Shown one piece after another: positions 12,617 through 24,704 of a DNA stretch of 64,000 nt (the first letter of the stretch is position 1; every line of letters starts with the position of its first letter). The position numbers and the translations under genes are program-made. Where the stretch lies: assembly GCA_026936325.1 (NCBI GenBank), contig JAPTHN010000011.1, positions 35,560,629 through 35,624,628 on the forward strand, given 5' to 3'. This DNA is from Platynereis dumerilii (Eukaryota; Annelida; Polychaeta; Phyllodocida; Nereididae). Below the pieces are notes generated by a model. The model saw only the letters and a list, made by a program, of their open reading frames with translations. It was not told where the DNA came from and made no database searches.

Positions 12617-12972
12617 TAATTATGCAACTTACTGAGGAGAAAGCTGTCACAGTAAATCCAAAATAAAAGGACCATGGTTGCCTTTCATGCGACATTCTGA
12701 CATTTCTTTGCAATGCCCATGTAACGTAGCTATCATGTAAGAATGTTGCATGCCAAGTTTGTGACATTTATGGAGATTTACTAGGAACTCTTGTCGTGTT
12801 CAGGAAATTAAAATTTCTTTGCATCGATCCATATGCCAGCCAGACAAGGAAAAGTCACATTTATGTGAAAGTATACATATTGTATACCTGCATGGTTTAC
12901 AGGCAATTTCATTACCACGCGATTCTGGTAATTCACAGCTGCCTGTGAGGAATCAATGCCATAAAGGTACAT
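12617..12972 (+). repeat. Dispersed unit, segment f
   Basis: Matches 47640-47890 through 'cagtaaatccaaaat.aaaggaccatg', 'tcattctgac..ttctttg' and 'ttcaggaaattaaaatt'. The 97-codon minus-strand frame (12808-13101) runs from this repeat into the next element and is not considered a gene. Confidence 0.55.
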
Positions 12973-14369
12973 TAGGGCGTACCAAAAAAAACAATGTTCT
13001 TTGATTTTTGCACCTGTCGGAGGAATTGTGCCTTTTGGTGAGTAAATCAGTTGGAAAAAAATTTTTTGGAAATTGGTCAACTCCTTACGCCGGTTTACCA
13101 CCTTTGAATAAGAAGGGGTCCGAAAACACCAAAAATCGCCGTTTTTATGCAGTTTTTGTCACTAAAGACAGTCACAGATGAAATATTTCTCCCAAATTGC
13201 TGTGCATACCCATCAGGCAAGGTTATGACATCTATATAAAACAAACTTGACAATTCTGTTAATGAAATTTATCTGTTTTGCCCTTTTTTAAAGCAAAAAA
13301 CGCAAAAAATCACAATTTTTCGCTTCGTTTTAGCATGTTTTCTTAGATAAAGTGCCACTATAGATACTTTTCTTGACAGATGAATTTTTTTTTTTTTATG
13401 AAGCCATTTTATCCCATTGGAGGCACCATTGTGAACCCTGAAGTCTTTAAAAATAAGCCATCTATTGCAAACAATTCTTTTTTTACTCAAGTTGATGCTA
13501 TGAAATTATTAATCTTGTCGTTTGTCTTGTTACTTATGACTAAAGTACCTATGAAATGTACAGTTTTACACTGCAGTTCGTGCTTCAATTACATCATGGT
13601 TTTTTAGTTTTATGTCTTATTTTGCAGCTAGTATTATCAATTACTATATTTGTTTACAGTTGAGAGGCCTATATTCTCAATTGCAATGATCCTACAATGA
13701 AAATGGATTATAAAGATTGATTTATGTGTACTTTGCTAATCATTATGATGTAGGAACCCTAAACATACTCAATGCTACAAAATTGATAAATTGTTTTACT
13801 GGTCAACCTCTCACAGCAAATCTTTATCAACCATCAGTTATTAGAAACAATTCTGCTTATCATTGTCTTAGCCTGGTAAAGTAATTGATACTGACTCTAT
13901 GCCAGCTTGAGATCCAGATTGGGTTTTAAACTCCTCATGATAAGTCAATTTTATGCAGACTTGTTACTACTTAGATAACAATGGTTTCTGAGTGAGTTAG
14001 ACATCATGAAATTAGATCATTCGCACAATGCAGACACAACACTGATTCAGTAGAAGTATAAAAGGCGGAAAGGGCTATCACAAATCAAATCAAATAAGAA
14101 AAATAAATAAAATTTACAACGTGAAATATTCATTTATTTGTGATATTAAGAACCTTTTACCAGTCATTCACTGACTGGCATTCCCATGCTCAACCCTCAC
14201 ATGTAGACATTCCAAGTGTGGGCAAATTCCTGCTTCATGTAATTTCCTGTTTCAAACTTCTTGCCCAGTACCACAGCACTAAGGTAATGATGGTGTAAAA
14301 GTGCTCACTTTCATAGATGACATAACTTATCTAAGAAAAGCACAATAGGAACTTATGGTTCTTTCTCTG

Positions 14370-15346
14370 CACTGTAAAATTTGAAAACTGAGTTGATGCA
14401 ATAATTTGAGCTGTCTGAGAATGTTAATAATTTTCAAGCTAGGATAGCTCAATCCTATAAGTTGTGAAGGTATGATAGCTCAATGCTGTAAGTTGTCCAA
14501 ACGAATCATAACATTAAGCTGTGAAAACATGAAAGCTTCAGTTGTTGCAGATAGCTTAACATCTCAGTCATGCCACATATAGCGCCATCTATAACAAGCA
14601 CTTCTCATAAGACTGCATTTAGTTTTAAATAATTATTTACTTACAAAAAAAAAAAACATTTATATTACACTATCCCAGAGAAAAAATGAGTAGCACACCA
14701 CTTTAGCTGGTTACTTTTTTATTTTTATCTCTCTTTAATTAATTTGTGGGAGTAATTAGATGTATGCTTTCACACGTCAACCAACATTTCCAAGTCAGAG
14801 TGTGTTCAAATATAGGCTTCTAGCACTGTATACCAACTGAGATGAGCCACAGGCCATTGGGATTTATTCACAAGAAGTTAATTTTTAAATCTCCTTGTGA
14901 TGCAATGGTCTTTGTTGAATGCATCTTGGGCCTGTCCATGATGTGCTGAAATGAAGCATACTGGATCAGGTGGATCCCCTTGAGAGATCAAACAATGTTT
15001 CGGGATTACAGCCCATATTCATAAATAACTCTATAAGACAGGTCACACAAATATAAATGAAAAACAACTAAAAATAAGTCAACACAGCTCAACATTTTGA
15101 GTTGTGTCAGCTTGGATCAATAAGTCAACAAAACTCAATATTTTGAGCTGTAAGTCAACACAGCTCATTGTTTTGAGTTTTCTCAGCTTGAATACCTTAG
15201 TCAACATAGATTAGTATTTTGAGCTATCTCAGCTCGGTATTTTGAGTTATCTCAGCTTAAAACATTAACCTATGTTAGCTCAATCAACTTGTGCAACCAT
15301 CTCACTCAATCAATTGAGCTGAATCAGCGAGTCCGATTTTACAGTG
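14370..15346. mobile_element. Nested element with cactgtaaaat ends and internal 'gctcaa' repeats
   Basis: The left end cactgtaaaat and right end attttacagtg are exact inverted repeats of 11 bases. Inside are many copies of short inverted phrases: 'gtcaacacagctca', 'ttttgagctgt', 'tctcagctt' and 'gatagctcaat'. The arms are therefore built of degenerate subrepeats, rather like the TCAC-rich element at 17545. The flanking 4-mers tctg and tgtg are close but not identical, so no duplication is claimed. No coding signal. Confidence 0.6.
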
Positions 15347-15419
15347 TGTGGTGACAGTGTGGTGTCTTCTTTCTGGACCTAACTGTTTTAGAAATAGTGT
15401 AGATTAATGTGGATTTAAT

Positions 15420-15672
15420 ATTTGGTATTCATGTGTGGCAGTGGCACCAATGGCATAGTTGTATCACTGGTATGCAATGTGGTCTGCATGTATCTACCCT
15501 GTGTGCAGTGGATGTTCTAAGTTCCAACCCTACTCTGGCTACGTCTAACTTAACATTGTAATGATTGGAAAGATTGTCAGTCAGTACGGTGATCAGCACT
15601 TGGTGAGCAGATATATTTTGGAATGGATGCCCTTTGAATTAAATCATACTATATATTGTTACATTGCAGGTT
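15420..15672 (+). mobile_element. Old tRNA-type SINE remnant
   Basis: The 3' part is clearly related to the SINE at 40357-40553: 'aatgattgg', 'gtcagtacggtgatcagcacttggtgagcagat', 'ggaatgg' and 'aaatcatactatata'. The tRNA-like head is too decayed to place the A and B boxes. It lies inside the 12975-16374 element. Confidence 0.55.
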
Positions 15673-16374
15673 ATATATTGTTATCATGGATGATTGCAGT
15701 CTTTACACAATATAGGAACTTTGAGATACTATTTCCTTTTAGGTTCCTGATGTGGTTATTGTCATCTACATGACATACAAAAATTCATTTTGCAATTTAT
15801 TGGCACAGTTCAACACAAGCAAGGTAAGCCGAAAGAAGATTGATACTATTCATATTATTTGGTATTCAGCATTGCAAAATCAAGATCTGCAATGATTTAG
15901 GGCACAAGGGTTGACAATGATAATACCTTTAGGGTAAAAAGGCTTCATCACTGAACAAAAAAAACTTGCCAGATAAGAAATTTATCTGTAATGGACTGCA
16001 TTTAGGAAAAAACATGCTAAAATCAGGGGAAAATTGCGATTTCTGGCGTTTTAGCCTTGGAAAATGTCCATTTTGATAAATTTCATAAACAAAATTGTCA
16101 AGTTTGTTTTATATAGATGTCATAACCTTGCCTGATGGGTATGCACAGCAATTTGGGAGAAATATTTCATCTGTGACTGTCTTTAGTGACAAAAACTGCA
16201 TAAAAACGGCGATTTTTGGTGTTTTCGGACCCCTTCTTATTCAAAGGGGGTAAACCGGCGTAAGGAGTTGACCAATTTCAAAAAAAAATTTTTCCAACTG
16301 ATTTACTCACCAAAAGGCACAATTCCTCCGACAGGTGCAAAAATCAAAGAACATTGTTGTTTTTTGGTACGCCC

Positions 16375-17544
16375 TAGGGTATATACCTACTACGTTTGAC
16401 AAATCAGCTGTGTGATGTTCTGTTGTTCCTGAACCAATCAGATTAACCAGAAATGCAATGTATTTAGTGGCCAAAGAACTTGAGAATCGCATACTAATGA
16501 AATCGCCTGTAATGGGATGAAGTATTGGTCCAAACCAACACAAAATAAAATTCCTTTATAAAGTTAGCAGCAAGCACCACCGGTCAGTGAAATATATAGA
16601 CATGTAATAAAAACTATCATGTTAGCTTTGGTTATCAACTTCCACCGAGCTTGCGTGGTTGTATATTCCCTTTTGTCTTTAACTAGAATTATATTACAAG
16701 AAAGTTCAAGCTCACAAAATACCCAAGCTTTGTTACATGTATCATGCATACATGTACCAAGAAGTCTTGATGAAATGTTGGCTCCCATAATTCTTGGACA
16801 GTAAAATCTATTTTGCTTTCTTTAGAGCTTATGAATTTTATAAAAGAAGCATGTTCCTATTTTGAGTGCAACATTATGTGGAATCAAATTGGGATTGTTT
16901 CTTTTTTTTCAATTTTTGAAATGTCAGGGAAATATTTACTGAAGCCATTATAGCTGAAGTCAAATGGACTGATACATAAGGAGAGACCATTTGATCTAAA
17001 GGGTGGGGGGGTCTTGGAGTTTTTTTTTCTTTCTAATAAATGATTTATTGCTCAATTTTGGTGAAATAAATGATTTATTTTCGGAAGTCTTGAAATGAAT
17101 AGTTTCTGGTGGCGATTTTCTTAAGAAGGTGACACTTGATTTAGGAACGAATAATATTTATTTAGCCCCCACAATCATTAAATGGTCGCCCCCTAAGTGA
17201 TGTGTGCATAATTGAGTACTGCTGGCTATTGGTTGAGAAATCCTATGTTCGTAGCCATACGTTTCAGCATAGGTAATTTCGCAGAAAATATTAGGAAGAT
17301 CTGTTGGGCTGTTATAATCCAATTAAATCTAGCTTGAAAATCTGCATTCCTCAGGCTTCTCAACCACTGAGCTTCAGCATGAATTACTCCTTTTGACTTT
17401 TCGCTGTATATGACCAAAAGGTTCTTATTCCATACAAGCAACACTTGCTGTTAAAAATTACAAAATATTAACGGGCATGTCTATCGTGTATGGCTGCAAT
17501 GGTTGCAGTTCATTCTTAAACCACCCTTAAATATTTTGCAACTT
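16375..17544. other. Stretch with no recognised gene
   Basis: Short frames of 60-78 codons occur on both strands without recognisable motifs. A duplicated phrase 'aataaatgatttatt' occurs near 17040-17080. Nothing further can be supported. Confidence 0.4.
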
Positions 17545-18986
17545 CCCAGTCAACATGTGAGTCTGCACAGCACTCACTGTGAGATCACAAGAAACTCACA
17601 TGGTGATGTCATACTGGAGGGTGTCATCAAGACATCACAGTGACCTCATGCCTTGTGACCTCATGCATTGCTACCTCATGCAGAGCTCTCAGTAATCTCA
17701 CATACTGAGGTCAAAATGTCGGCTCACCATGATGTCACAGTGATCTAACACATGATAGTGTCACTATGATATCTCACAGAGGGGTCACAAAGAACTCACA
17801 CAGAGATGTCACATAGAACTCACACTGTGACCTCATGCATTGCTGCCTCATGGAGAGCTCTCAGAAATATTACATGCTGAGATCAAAATGTAGGCTCACT
17901 CTGAGCTCACAGTGATCTCACAAATGATGGTGTCACTAAGTGATCTCACAGAGAGGTCACAAGGATCTCACACAATGGCATAACTGAAGGTCAAATAGAG
18001 GTCTCACAGAGAGCTCACAATGTGAGCTCTTAGTGACAGGAAGTGACATCACATGACCATCACAACATTCCATCCACCATTTTGAATCAACATGCAACAG
18101 GAAATTTGGGAGATGAAATAATGCCGATAAGTATGATTTTACACAGTTTGTAGTTTTGAAAATTATGTTAGCATTGATTTAAACATTTACTGATTCTACA
18201 AACGTTGAAATTAAGCCTCCGAAAATTGGCAGCAATGTGGGGTTTCGTACAGCAATTTTGGCACAATCTTTCAACTGCCATTTTGTATCAGGAGCCATTA
18301 CACTAGAGAAACACACAGTTTGACATGTATGAATTGGTAATATTTTTATTATTTTAAACTGTTTCTGTAGTATATTGACCATGTGCTTTTGAATAACTAG
18401 ATAATATATATCAACACATTCATAGTATAAGATAATTCAGCCTATTTATGGGACATTATTCAAACTGATGATATATGTACCACATACATTTACTTGTACT
18501 ATCTTTTATTTTATGTTTCAGGTTGATGGTTGATATTTATGGGTTGGACTACAGGAATAAAGAGGATTGAATGAAACCCCACCCTCCCCCTCCAATCCAG
18601 CAATGTGATTGACAAATAAAATAAGAGAACAAACTTGCTATTCTGTATCTGTATTTATCTAACTCTTGAAGAGGTCAATGAGGGTGATTTGAGGTCACAG
18701 GAAGTTCACCCTGCAGAGGTCACAGAAAGTTCACCCTGCAGAGTTGACCTCAAAAAAGGCTCACAGAGAGCTCACAGAAAGCTCACAAGAGGCTCACATG
18801 AATCTCACTATGAGAGCTCTCATAAGGCTCACAGGGAGCTCACAGTGTGACCTCAACTTTTGAGCTCAAATCAACCTCATTGACTGGCTTCAAAATGAGG
18901 TTGATGTGAGGTCTCTTCTGTGAGCTTTCAAGGTGTCATTGAAGAGCTCACAAAGATATCAGAGTGAGGTCAAATTGTTGACTGGG
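17545..18986. mobile_element. Fold-back element made of TCAC/GTGA-rich subrepeats
   Basis: The outer ends cccagtcaaca (left) and tgttgactggg (right) are inverted. The arms, about 17545-18060 and 18670-18986, are built of degenerate phrases such as 'gagctcacag', 'gaggtcaca' and 'tctcacaga', which are partly self-complementary. The left arm also contains a direct duplication of about 176 bp (from about 17650 and about 17826, sharing 'tgacctcatgcattgct'). The 71-codon frame at 18635-18850 is a translation of these repeats. The centre (18060-18660) is single-copy-like AT-rich DNA. No transposase and no certain target duplication. Confidence 0.65.
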
Positions 18987-19399
18987 TTTCTATTTGTCAC
19001 CGTGATGTTTTAAAAGCTTTTGTTCGGCAAACTGAAAAAAATTTTAACTTATTAAACTTGTGCTTTGAATGATCTTCTTAGAGAAAGTAAGTAATAGTGG
19101 TAAATTATCATAATACTATTTATTGAGAAGAGCATTACATAAAACAGAAATTAAACTTAAATTCATTTTACAGTGACTAACGCATACCTCCGTTCTTAGC
19201 TATAATGTAAATGATAGAAGTTTTCCAAAGCTTTTTTGAAATGCTTAAAGCAGTATGTTTCACTTGTGCAGATTAACATACACTCTATTTCCTATTTTAA
19301 ATACATTTCAAAAGTAACACTAGCAAGAACGGAAAAACACTTTTAAATATATTCAATGAAACAAATCACATATAAACATCGTATAATACAAAATAAGAT

Positions 19400-19645
19400 T
19401 AGGAAACGAAAGTGAGAAATATCACGAGAGTTGAGAAACTTGTGTCGCATAACAACATCACAATATTCACGGATGTCAGACAATTTCAGTCCTAATGATA
19501 GCAATGCCACACATTTCTTTAAATTGTCATGACAAGATCTATCTAGGCATAGAGTTTGTGAGCAGCAATTCCACAGAAAAGCAACAAAATTTAATTTTCA
19601 TGGTGTTCGGGTGTTCCGAACTTCTGAACAACATCAGGACGTAAA
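19400..19645 (+). repeat. Dispersed unit, segment a (copy)
   Basis: Matches the segment at 24700-25000 through 'aatgccacacatttctttaaattgtcatgacaaga', 'cagcaattccacagaaaagcaacaa' and 'ttaattttcatggtgtt'. Similarity breaks at about 19640 and resumes near 20095 with 'ccagggaatactct'. About 450 bp has therefore been inserted relative to the other copies. Confidence 0.6.
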
Positions 19646-20094
19646 GGGGACGGGGGCACATTGGGACGTTTGAACATCTACTAATTTTTGCTGAATGGAG
19701 AAAACACTAGTTAAAGCAAGTAAGCAATATTTATTTAGAGTAGGATTTACAAAAGAAACATAAATCTGCAAGGAATTTTTTTACTGACATAGAATAACAA
19801 TTAAGAGAATATGAGAACAAAAATGTAACAATGTGAAAACAGGCAGAAAAAACACTGTATAAAGTAAAAAGTAAAAACTACATTGACATTAAAATCATTT
19901 GATATAAGAGCTAATGTGAGTTTAAAAGCAAGAGTGTTTTTGGCATCTTGGCATTCTGGTGGTAAAACACTGAGCGACTCCGTAGTTTGCATGAACACTG
20001 TTGAACCAATGAGTACGGTAACGTACATAACCTCTCCTAGTGTCCTGGTGGTGCAATTTCTAGCTGTTGAGGTTGAAATTGGTGCTGGTAAATG
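19646..20094 (-). mobile_element. Possible LINE 3' fragment inserted in segment a
   Basis: This block is absent from related copies. Read on the minus strand, the frame ending near 19801 contains 'LSVLPPECQDAKNTLAFK'. It loosely resembles the 'WNSLP...DA..L..FK' pattern at the C-terminus of many non-LTR retrotransposon proteins. No poly-A or microsatellite tail is clear, so the assignment is weak. Confidence 0.3.
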
Positions 20095-20269
20095 TGGTTA
20101 CTTTACCAGGGAATACTCTTAAAAAGCCTTTTAATCTATTTGTTTTTCACATTAAATAGCCCATAGAAGCTCCTTCTCTTAAATTACGTGTATGTGGATA
20201 ATACTCGAGAATTTAAATATTGGACAGTTCAATGTGTGTCATGCTAAAGAAACGTTCCTCCAATTTGAA

Positions 20270-20480
20270 ACTCAGAGTGAATTGGAGTTTAACTGAAGTA
20301 ACAACTTCAGTGACTTCACCAAAAAAGAAACTCTTCCTGAAATCAATATGCCTCATCATCCCTTGATGAGAGAAATCGACCAAACCAGTCACGTATTATG
20401 GGTGGTGTGATGACACGATCAAGTTAGATTAAATGCTCAGTAGTTTCAACTTTTAAAAAATCAACCAATAATTTTGACTG
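20270..20480 (+). repeat. Dispersed unit, segment g
   Basis: Shared with 27660-27830 and 43990-44160: 'tcaatatgcctcatcatcccttgatga', 'accaaaccagtcacgta' and 'tggtgtgatgacacgatcaagt'. It is one of the anchors showing that 20 kb, 27 kb and 44 kb derive from a common segment. Confidence 0.6.
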
Positions 20481-20521
20481 TCTGTGTTATAGCTGTAGGG
20501 GAGTTGTTGATTATGTTACCA

Positions 20522-20848
20522 TGCTATACGTGCAGAGGTGCCCAGGCCTAGTGGATAAGATGCTAGCCTGGAACAGAGACATTGCAGGTTCGACTTCCAA
20601 CCATGGCAAAGAGGAACAGAGCAGATCCTCCATAACTCTTTGCTTCACTTCACACAGGTGTAAATGGATACTTAGCCATAGGGAGTGATGGTGATTGCAG
20701 AGTGACTTAGCAAATGGCTGCCTGGCTGTATCCTCCCCGAGGATTTGAGAAAGGCTCATGCTTTAACAGGCCTGATTGTAAGGCTGTTGAGACTGACATG
20801 TCGGTGAAATGGACTATAAAAAAGTCTATATTTACATCAACATTTATG
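20522..20848 (+). mobile_element. tRNA-derived SINE (family S2)
   Basis: An A-box-like 'ctagtggataagatgctag' and a B-box-like 'ggttcgacttcc' are spaced as in a tRNA gene. About 250 bp of tRNA-unrelated body follows, ending 'gtgaaatggactataaaaaagtctatattta'. The 3' half recurs at 27836-27935. No intact tRNA cloverleaf was found, so this is a SINE and not a tRNA gene. Confidence 0.65.
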
Positions 20849-20934
20849 TGTTAATAGTGTGATGCAGGTAAACCTTGACATACTCAGACATTTCTAAGTC
20901 TATGTTTTTTCCTTCAGCAGCAACTATGATTTGT

Positions 20935-21180
20935 CAACCGCTGTACTTACAAAGCCTATACTGCGTTCCAAATTATTATGCAACCATGCTTTTTCGTGAT
21001 ATCTCGAAAAGAAATAACTCTATTTGAATATGCTTTACACATTATGATAAATGCATCATGGAACTAATATCCTGTCAATTTTGTCCAATTCCATGGGCTC
21101 AGTTTGGAGTTATGCAATATATTGATGCTTTGGGGCGTTCCCAATTATTACGCAAAATCTTTGAAAAGCATTCATGGCCA
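20935..21180. mobile_element. Possible mariner-type terminal fragment
   Basis: The phrase 'tatactgcgttccaaattattatgcaa', and again at 21132 'ggggcgttcccaattattacgcaaa', resembles mariner-type ends bordering a TA. The matching inverted end was not found downstream, so only one terminus is reported. Confidence 0.35.
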
Positions 21181-22010
21181 CTCAAAATTACTCAAACTAA
21201 TCTGAAGATGCCTTCAACATATACCCAATGACACAAAAGGAGAGTGTATAACCGTCACCTGAAACATAGCTGCATTACAATCCAAGATATCCATGTTATT
21301 CTCCTGCATTGAAATGGCACTAAAATTACAGTTTTATAACATAAAAAGCCTCTGTTAGCCAGACAAAATGCAAAATCATTACCTAACTCATTTTCCACTT
21401 TCCTTAGGCTTAGAACTCTCCTGTAAACCAATGGCAATTAAGTTGCACCAATGTATTTGAAAAATATCTTGAAATGAATGGAGCGCATCCAAATGCTGAT
21501 GCTATTCCAATGGGAAACAAAAGTGTGAGTTTTTGATTTGATGTCATAATATTATTTTGTAGAGATACCGGATTCGGTGTTTCATAGCACAGTATGACCG
21601 TAGTGTGCTATAGATATACGTATTCTAAGCTGAAATTGTATTGATATTAAATTTAGAAACAGCATGGGAGGCTTCTTTATTGAGAAAAGAGCCTATTTCA
21701 ATGGTATTTCAATGCAGTTATATTATATTGATTTCTTGGTCATGAAGGCCTCCACGTTTGAAATGATGGTTCCATTTTTTATTTAGTATTACGAGGTATA
21801 TTCTAATGTCATTTCATAATCAACTTTGTTGATATTGGGTGGCAATACATGCTTTTAAAAGAACACCCAAAAACCATTGATAAATAAAACATCGTGTTGA
21901 CATATTTTGGGTTCACAGCCATTGATTTGAATCTCTTAGACTGTGATAAATCTGACGTTCATATTTGCTTTATTTTGAAGAGTTCTGGAGAATACTGCGG
22001 CACTGGTGTT
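21181..22010. other. Stretch with no recognised gene
   Basis: AT-rich, with short frames only. It leads into the RA segment at about 22010, and the last 60 bases (tttgctttattttgaagagt) match 28770. Confidence 0.4.
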
Positions 22011-22363
22011 AATTGTAGTTCCAACTTCCAATGGTAGCCCTCATTTCCAAAGTATTTGGAGTGACCTAAGGTCATTCTTCAAAGTGATCTGAGGCTGGAC
22101 TGAGACCTTTATCTATTAGATGTTTGCATGTCTTTCTAGCATTGGTGCGGGTTTCCTCTGTGCTGTTTGTGTAGCTTTCTTCCGGGTTCTGTGGTTTCCA
22201 ACCACTTCAAAGAAAACTGCTCACAAAGATACCACATCCACAGGCTAGCTGTTACTCTTGACCAAGCTATAAACAATGGATTAGAGGTTGGTCGTCCTGT
22301 GAAGCCTCTCAGATTGGCTTCAATAATAAAGATATATGAAGACCAGAATTGAATACCCTTTGC
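22011..22363 (+). repeat. Dispersed unit, segment RA (copy 2)
   Basis: Highly similar to 28776-29150: 'gtagccctcatttcca.agtatttgga.tgacct.aggtcattcttcaaagtgatctgaggctg', then the RA phrases, then 'aatatatgaagaccaga'. The 61-codon frames in both copies (22167, 28962) share residues such as 'CSFLPGSVVSNHFKE', because the copies are recent. There is no independent coding evidence. Confidence 0.7.
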
Positions 22364-22674
22364 ATTTCGGTTCATATCCCCATCCACTAATTAAGCCCTA
22401 AATGCAATTTTGTTCATTTTTCAACAAAATTCGCTAGGCGAAAACAATATTTTGGTCCGGAATTCCTTGAGCTGCAACCTGGGCAAAGGGCCGTTAATTT
22501 TTTTTTGCCTATTTTTCGTATTATTTGGCTGAATAAAGTCATTTTTGACCTTTTAAAATGGTAATTATGCATGTGGAGGGCAGTATTGGATCAAACCGAA
22601 AGTGGATTTCATCGATTTCGGTTATCAAACCTGTAGAAAAAAATCGATATACCATGAACCGGTGTCCATCACTA
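22364..22674. mobile_element. 5'-truncated copy of the 8120 hAT-like miniature element
   Basis: Shares 'ggaattc', 'gcaacctggg', 'ttaataaagtc/gaataaagtc', 'gcatgtggagggca' and 'tcatcgatttcggttatcaaa', and ends 'ggtgtccatcacta'. The left ~70 bp of the full element are missing. It sits between segment RA and segment c, replacing about 110 bp present at 29160-29270. Confidence 0.7.
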
Positions 22675-23284
22675 ACATTTACGGACATTTGATGTCAGAA
22701 TAAGACAAATGCTGCAGCTCATATGCGGAGACTGTGCAACCGCCGAATACCCACATGGCTTATTGCCTATTGTACACAACAACAGTTTTTTGCAACAGCC
22801 TGGTATCAAAAGACTATTAATTGTTTGCCCTTGTCCTGTTTACCATTCACATGACCGCAGCCTACAGGACCAATGATGTAGAAGTCGAAGCATAAATTAG
22901 CATATACAAGGCTAATCATAGGCCAGAATCACGAATTGATACAGCTATCCTTACAGCAGCAGCATTGTTGTGAACAAATAAATATTATTGATAGAGGCAT
23001 ATCCTGTTTTTATGTTATTGCACATTTTATGCATAACATGTGCATGCTAATTGGTATTACGCATTTGTCAGCAATACATTTTCATTCAAAACTTCTGAGC
23101 TTACAACATTTTATTAGATACTTTGTAGCCTATTCTTTGAGTTCAAGAGCAGGTTGGCTTGTCAAGACTTAAGATATTTTATTTCTTTCTGAAACAATAG
23201 GTAACAGTAAAGAGGGAAGACATCTCTCAGACAAGCACTTATACCTGGCATTTAGTAGATATTCAGTGGCTCACTATGTAGTAG
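22675..23284 (+). repeat. Dispersed unit, segments c and d
   Basis: Segment c (to about 22930) and segment d (to 23284) follow in the same order as at 25270-26225, 26800-27310 and 29280-29691. At 23130-23137 it carries the sequence ctattctt, the target that was duplicated by the Merlin element at 29684. This copy is therefore an unoccupied version of that site. Confidence 0.7.
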
Positions 23285-23286
23285 TA

Positions 23287-24702
23287 CGAGGGGTTTTCCA
23301 AAAGTTCTGTCCAACTTACCATAACTTTTGCAATATTTAATACAGAAGCATGATATTTGAGTCAGATAATATTGAAGTAATTTGCAAATAATCCCCAGAA
23401 AATCAGATCAAAGAAACAAAAATAAATAGTTAATTTGTTACCATGGAAACCAAAAGTCATGAAATGCGGCCCAGGGCACTTTTAGAGACACAGATTCATT
23501 ATATCCTGTCAAAAATTGAATTTTTACTACGGATACGGAGCTAGAAACCTATTAAAAATAATCCCTGCCATTACACAAATGCTTAAACTAATGAACTTGG
23601 CACTGAATACATTTCCTTTAAACTTATATCCCTTAGAAACTCAATGACTCAAAGTCTTCATATTGAGATCACTGTTGGTGTTTCGTAGACTTTTTGTACT
23701 TTACGATGGGTTTTCCATAAGTTCTGTCCAACCTGTCATTACTTTTGCTAGATTTTATATAGAAACATGATATTTGAGTCAGCTGATATTGAAGTAATTT
23801 GCAAATGATCCCCAAAAAATCAGATCATAGAAGTAAAAATAAATTGTTGATTTGTTGCCATGGAAACCATAAGTCATGAAATGCGGCCGAGATTTTGTTA
23901 GCAGACACATACTTGATATATCTTGTCAAAATATGTAATTATTACAAGAGATATAGAACAGAATGTATTCAAAGCATTCGTAGCCATTTCACAACTCCCT
24001 GAACTAATGACTGGAACCCTGTAAATACATTTTCTCATACTTTCTCACCATGTCTATAAGTAAGTTACCTCAGTCTTCGTGTTAAGGTCAAATTTAACAT
24101 TGTCCAGTCTTTTTTTCTTAGGTTTTCCAATGTGCGTTCTCTTCATTCAGAAAAACTTTGTACAATCTTCATTTGGTTCTGTCACCCATACTGTCTTCCT
24201 TGTATGAGTATGTAGGATAAGAGATTCTTACTCTCTCTGTCAGTTTTATCCAATTAAATTGAAGAAATACAACAGGCATATATGATGTCATCCATATCCA
24301 AAAATCGCTCATCTCATCAAAAACTGAGAAACTATATTAGTGATGGTTAGGTAACTGAAATGTGACAATAATATCAGTTTCCATTGTTATTTATGATTTA
24401 AAATTAACTGATTGTATTACATGAAAGAAAAAAGAATATACTTTAATTCAATAAGTCAAGACACAGATAATGTAAGCAGGTATTCAATTAGCTTTAAGTT
24501 AGAATTACAAAGTCTCGGCCGCATTTCATTACTTCTGGTTTCCATGGCAACAGATTAAGCATTTATTTTTATTTGCATGATCTAATTATTTGGGGTTTGT
24601 TTGCAAATTACGTCAGTATTATCTTACCCAAATATCATGTTTCTACGTCAAATCTAGCAAAAGTTGTGACAAGTTGGACAGAACTTTTGAAAAACCCCTC
24701 GT
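23287..24702. mobile_element. Mariner-like non-autonomous element with a doubled left end
   Basis: The left end cgaggggttttccaaaag and right end cttttgaaaaacccctcg are inverted, with about 195 bp of imperfect pairing (23287-23480 against 24505-24702). TA flanks both ends (23285-23286, 24703-24704). The related uninterrupted sequence at about 26218 reads 'gtagtagtatagtaactt', as expected for insertion at one TA. A second direct copy of the terminal 190 bp lies at 23700-23890 and shares 'tgccatggaaacc' and 'gtcatgaaatgcggcc'. The 1416-bp body contains no transposase frame. Confidence 0.8.
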
Positions 24703-24704
24703 AT

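Larger units (their letters stand above)
12975..16374. mobile_element. 3.4-kb element with about 425-bp terminal inverted repeats and TA flanks
   Basis: The ends gggcgtaccaaaaaa (left) and ttttttggtacgccc (right) are inverted and each is bordered by TA. The inverted similarity is very high for about 310 bp (12975-13280 against 16070-16374) and continues weakly to about 13400 and 15950. The interior contains no transposase frame; the 75-codon frame at 13380 has no motif. A second inverted-repeat element (14370-15346) and an old SINE remnant lie inside. It may belong to the TA-target Tc1/mariner-like group, but the family cannot be fixed without a transposase. Confidence 0.75.

Noticed and set aside
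12808-13101. A 97-codon minus-strand gene
   Set aside because: It crosses the border of the 12975 element from a dispersed repeat and has no motif.
18635-18850. Small repetitive protein
   Set aside because: The amino acid repeats come from the TCAC-rich arm of the fold-back element.
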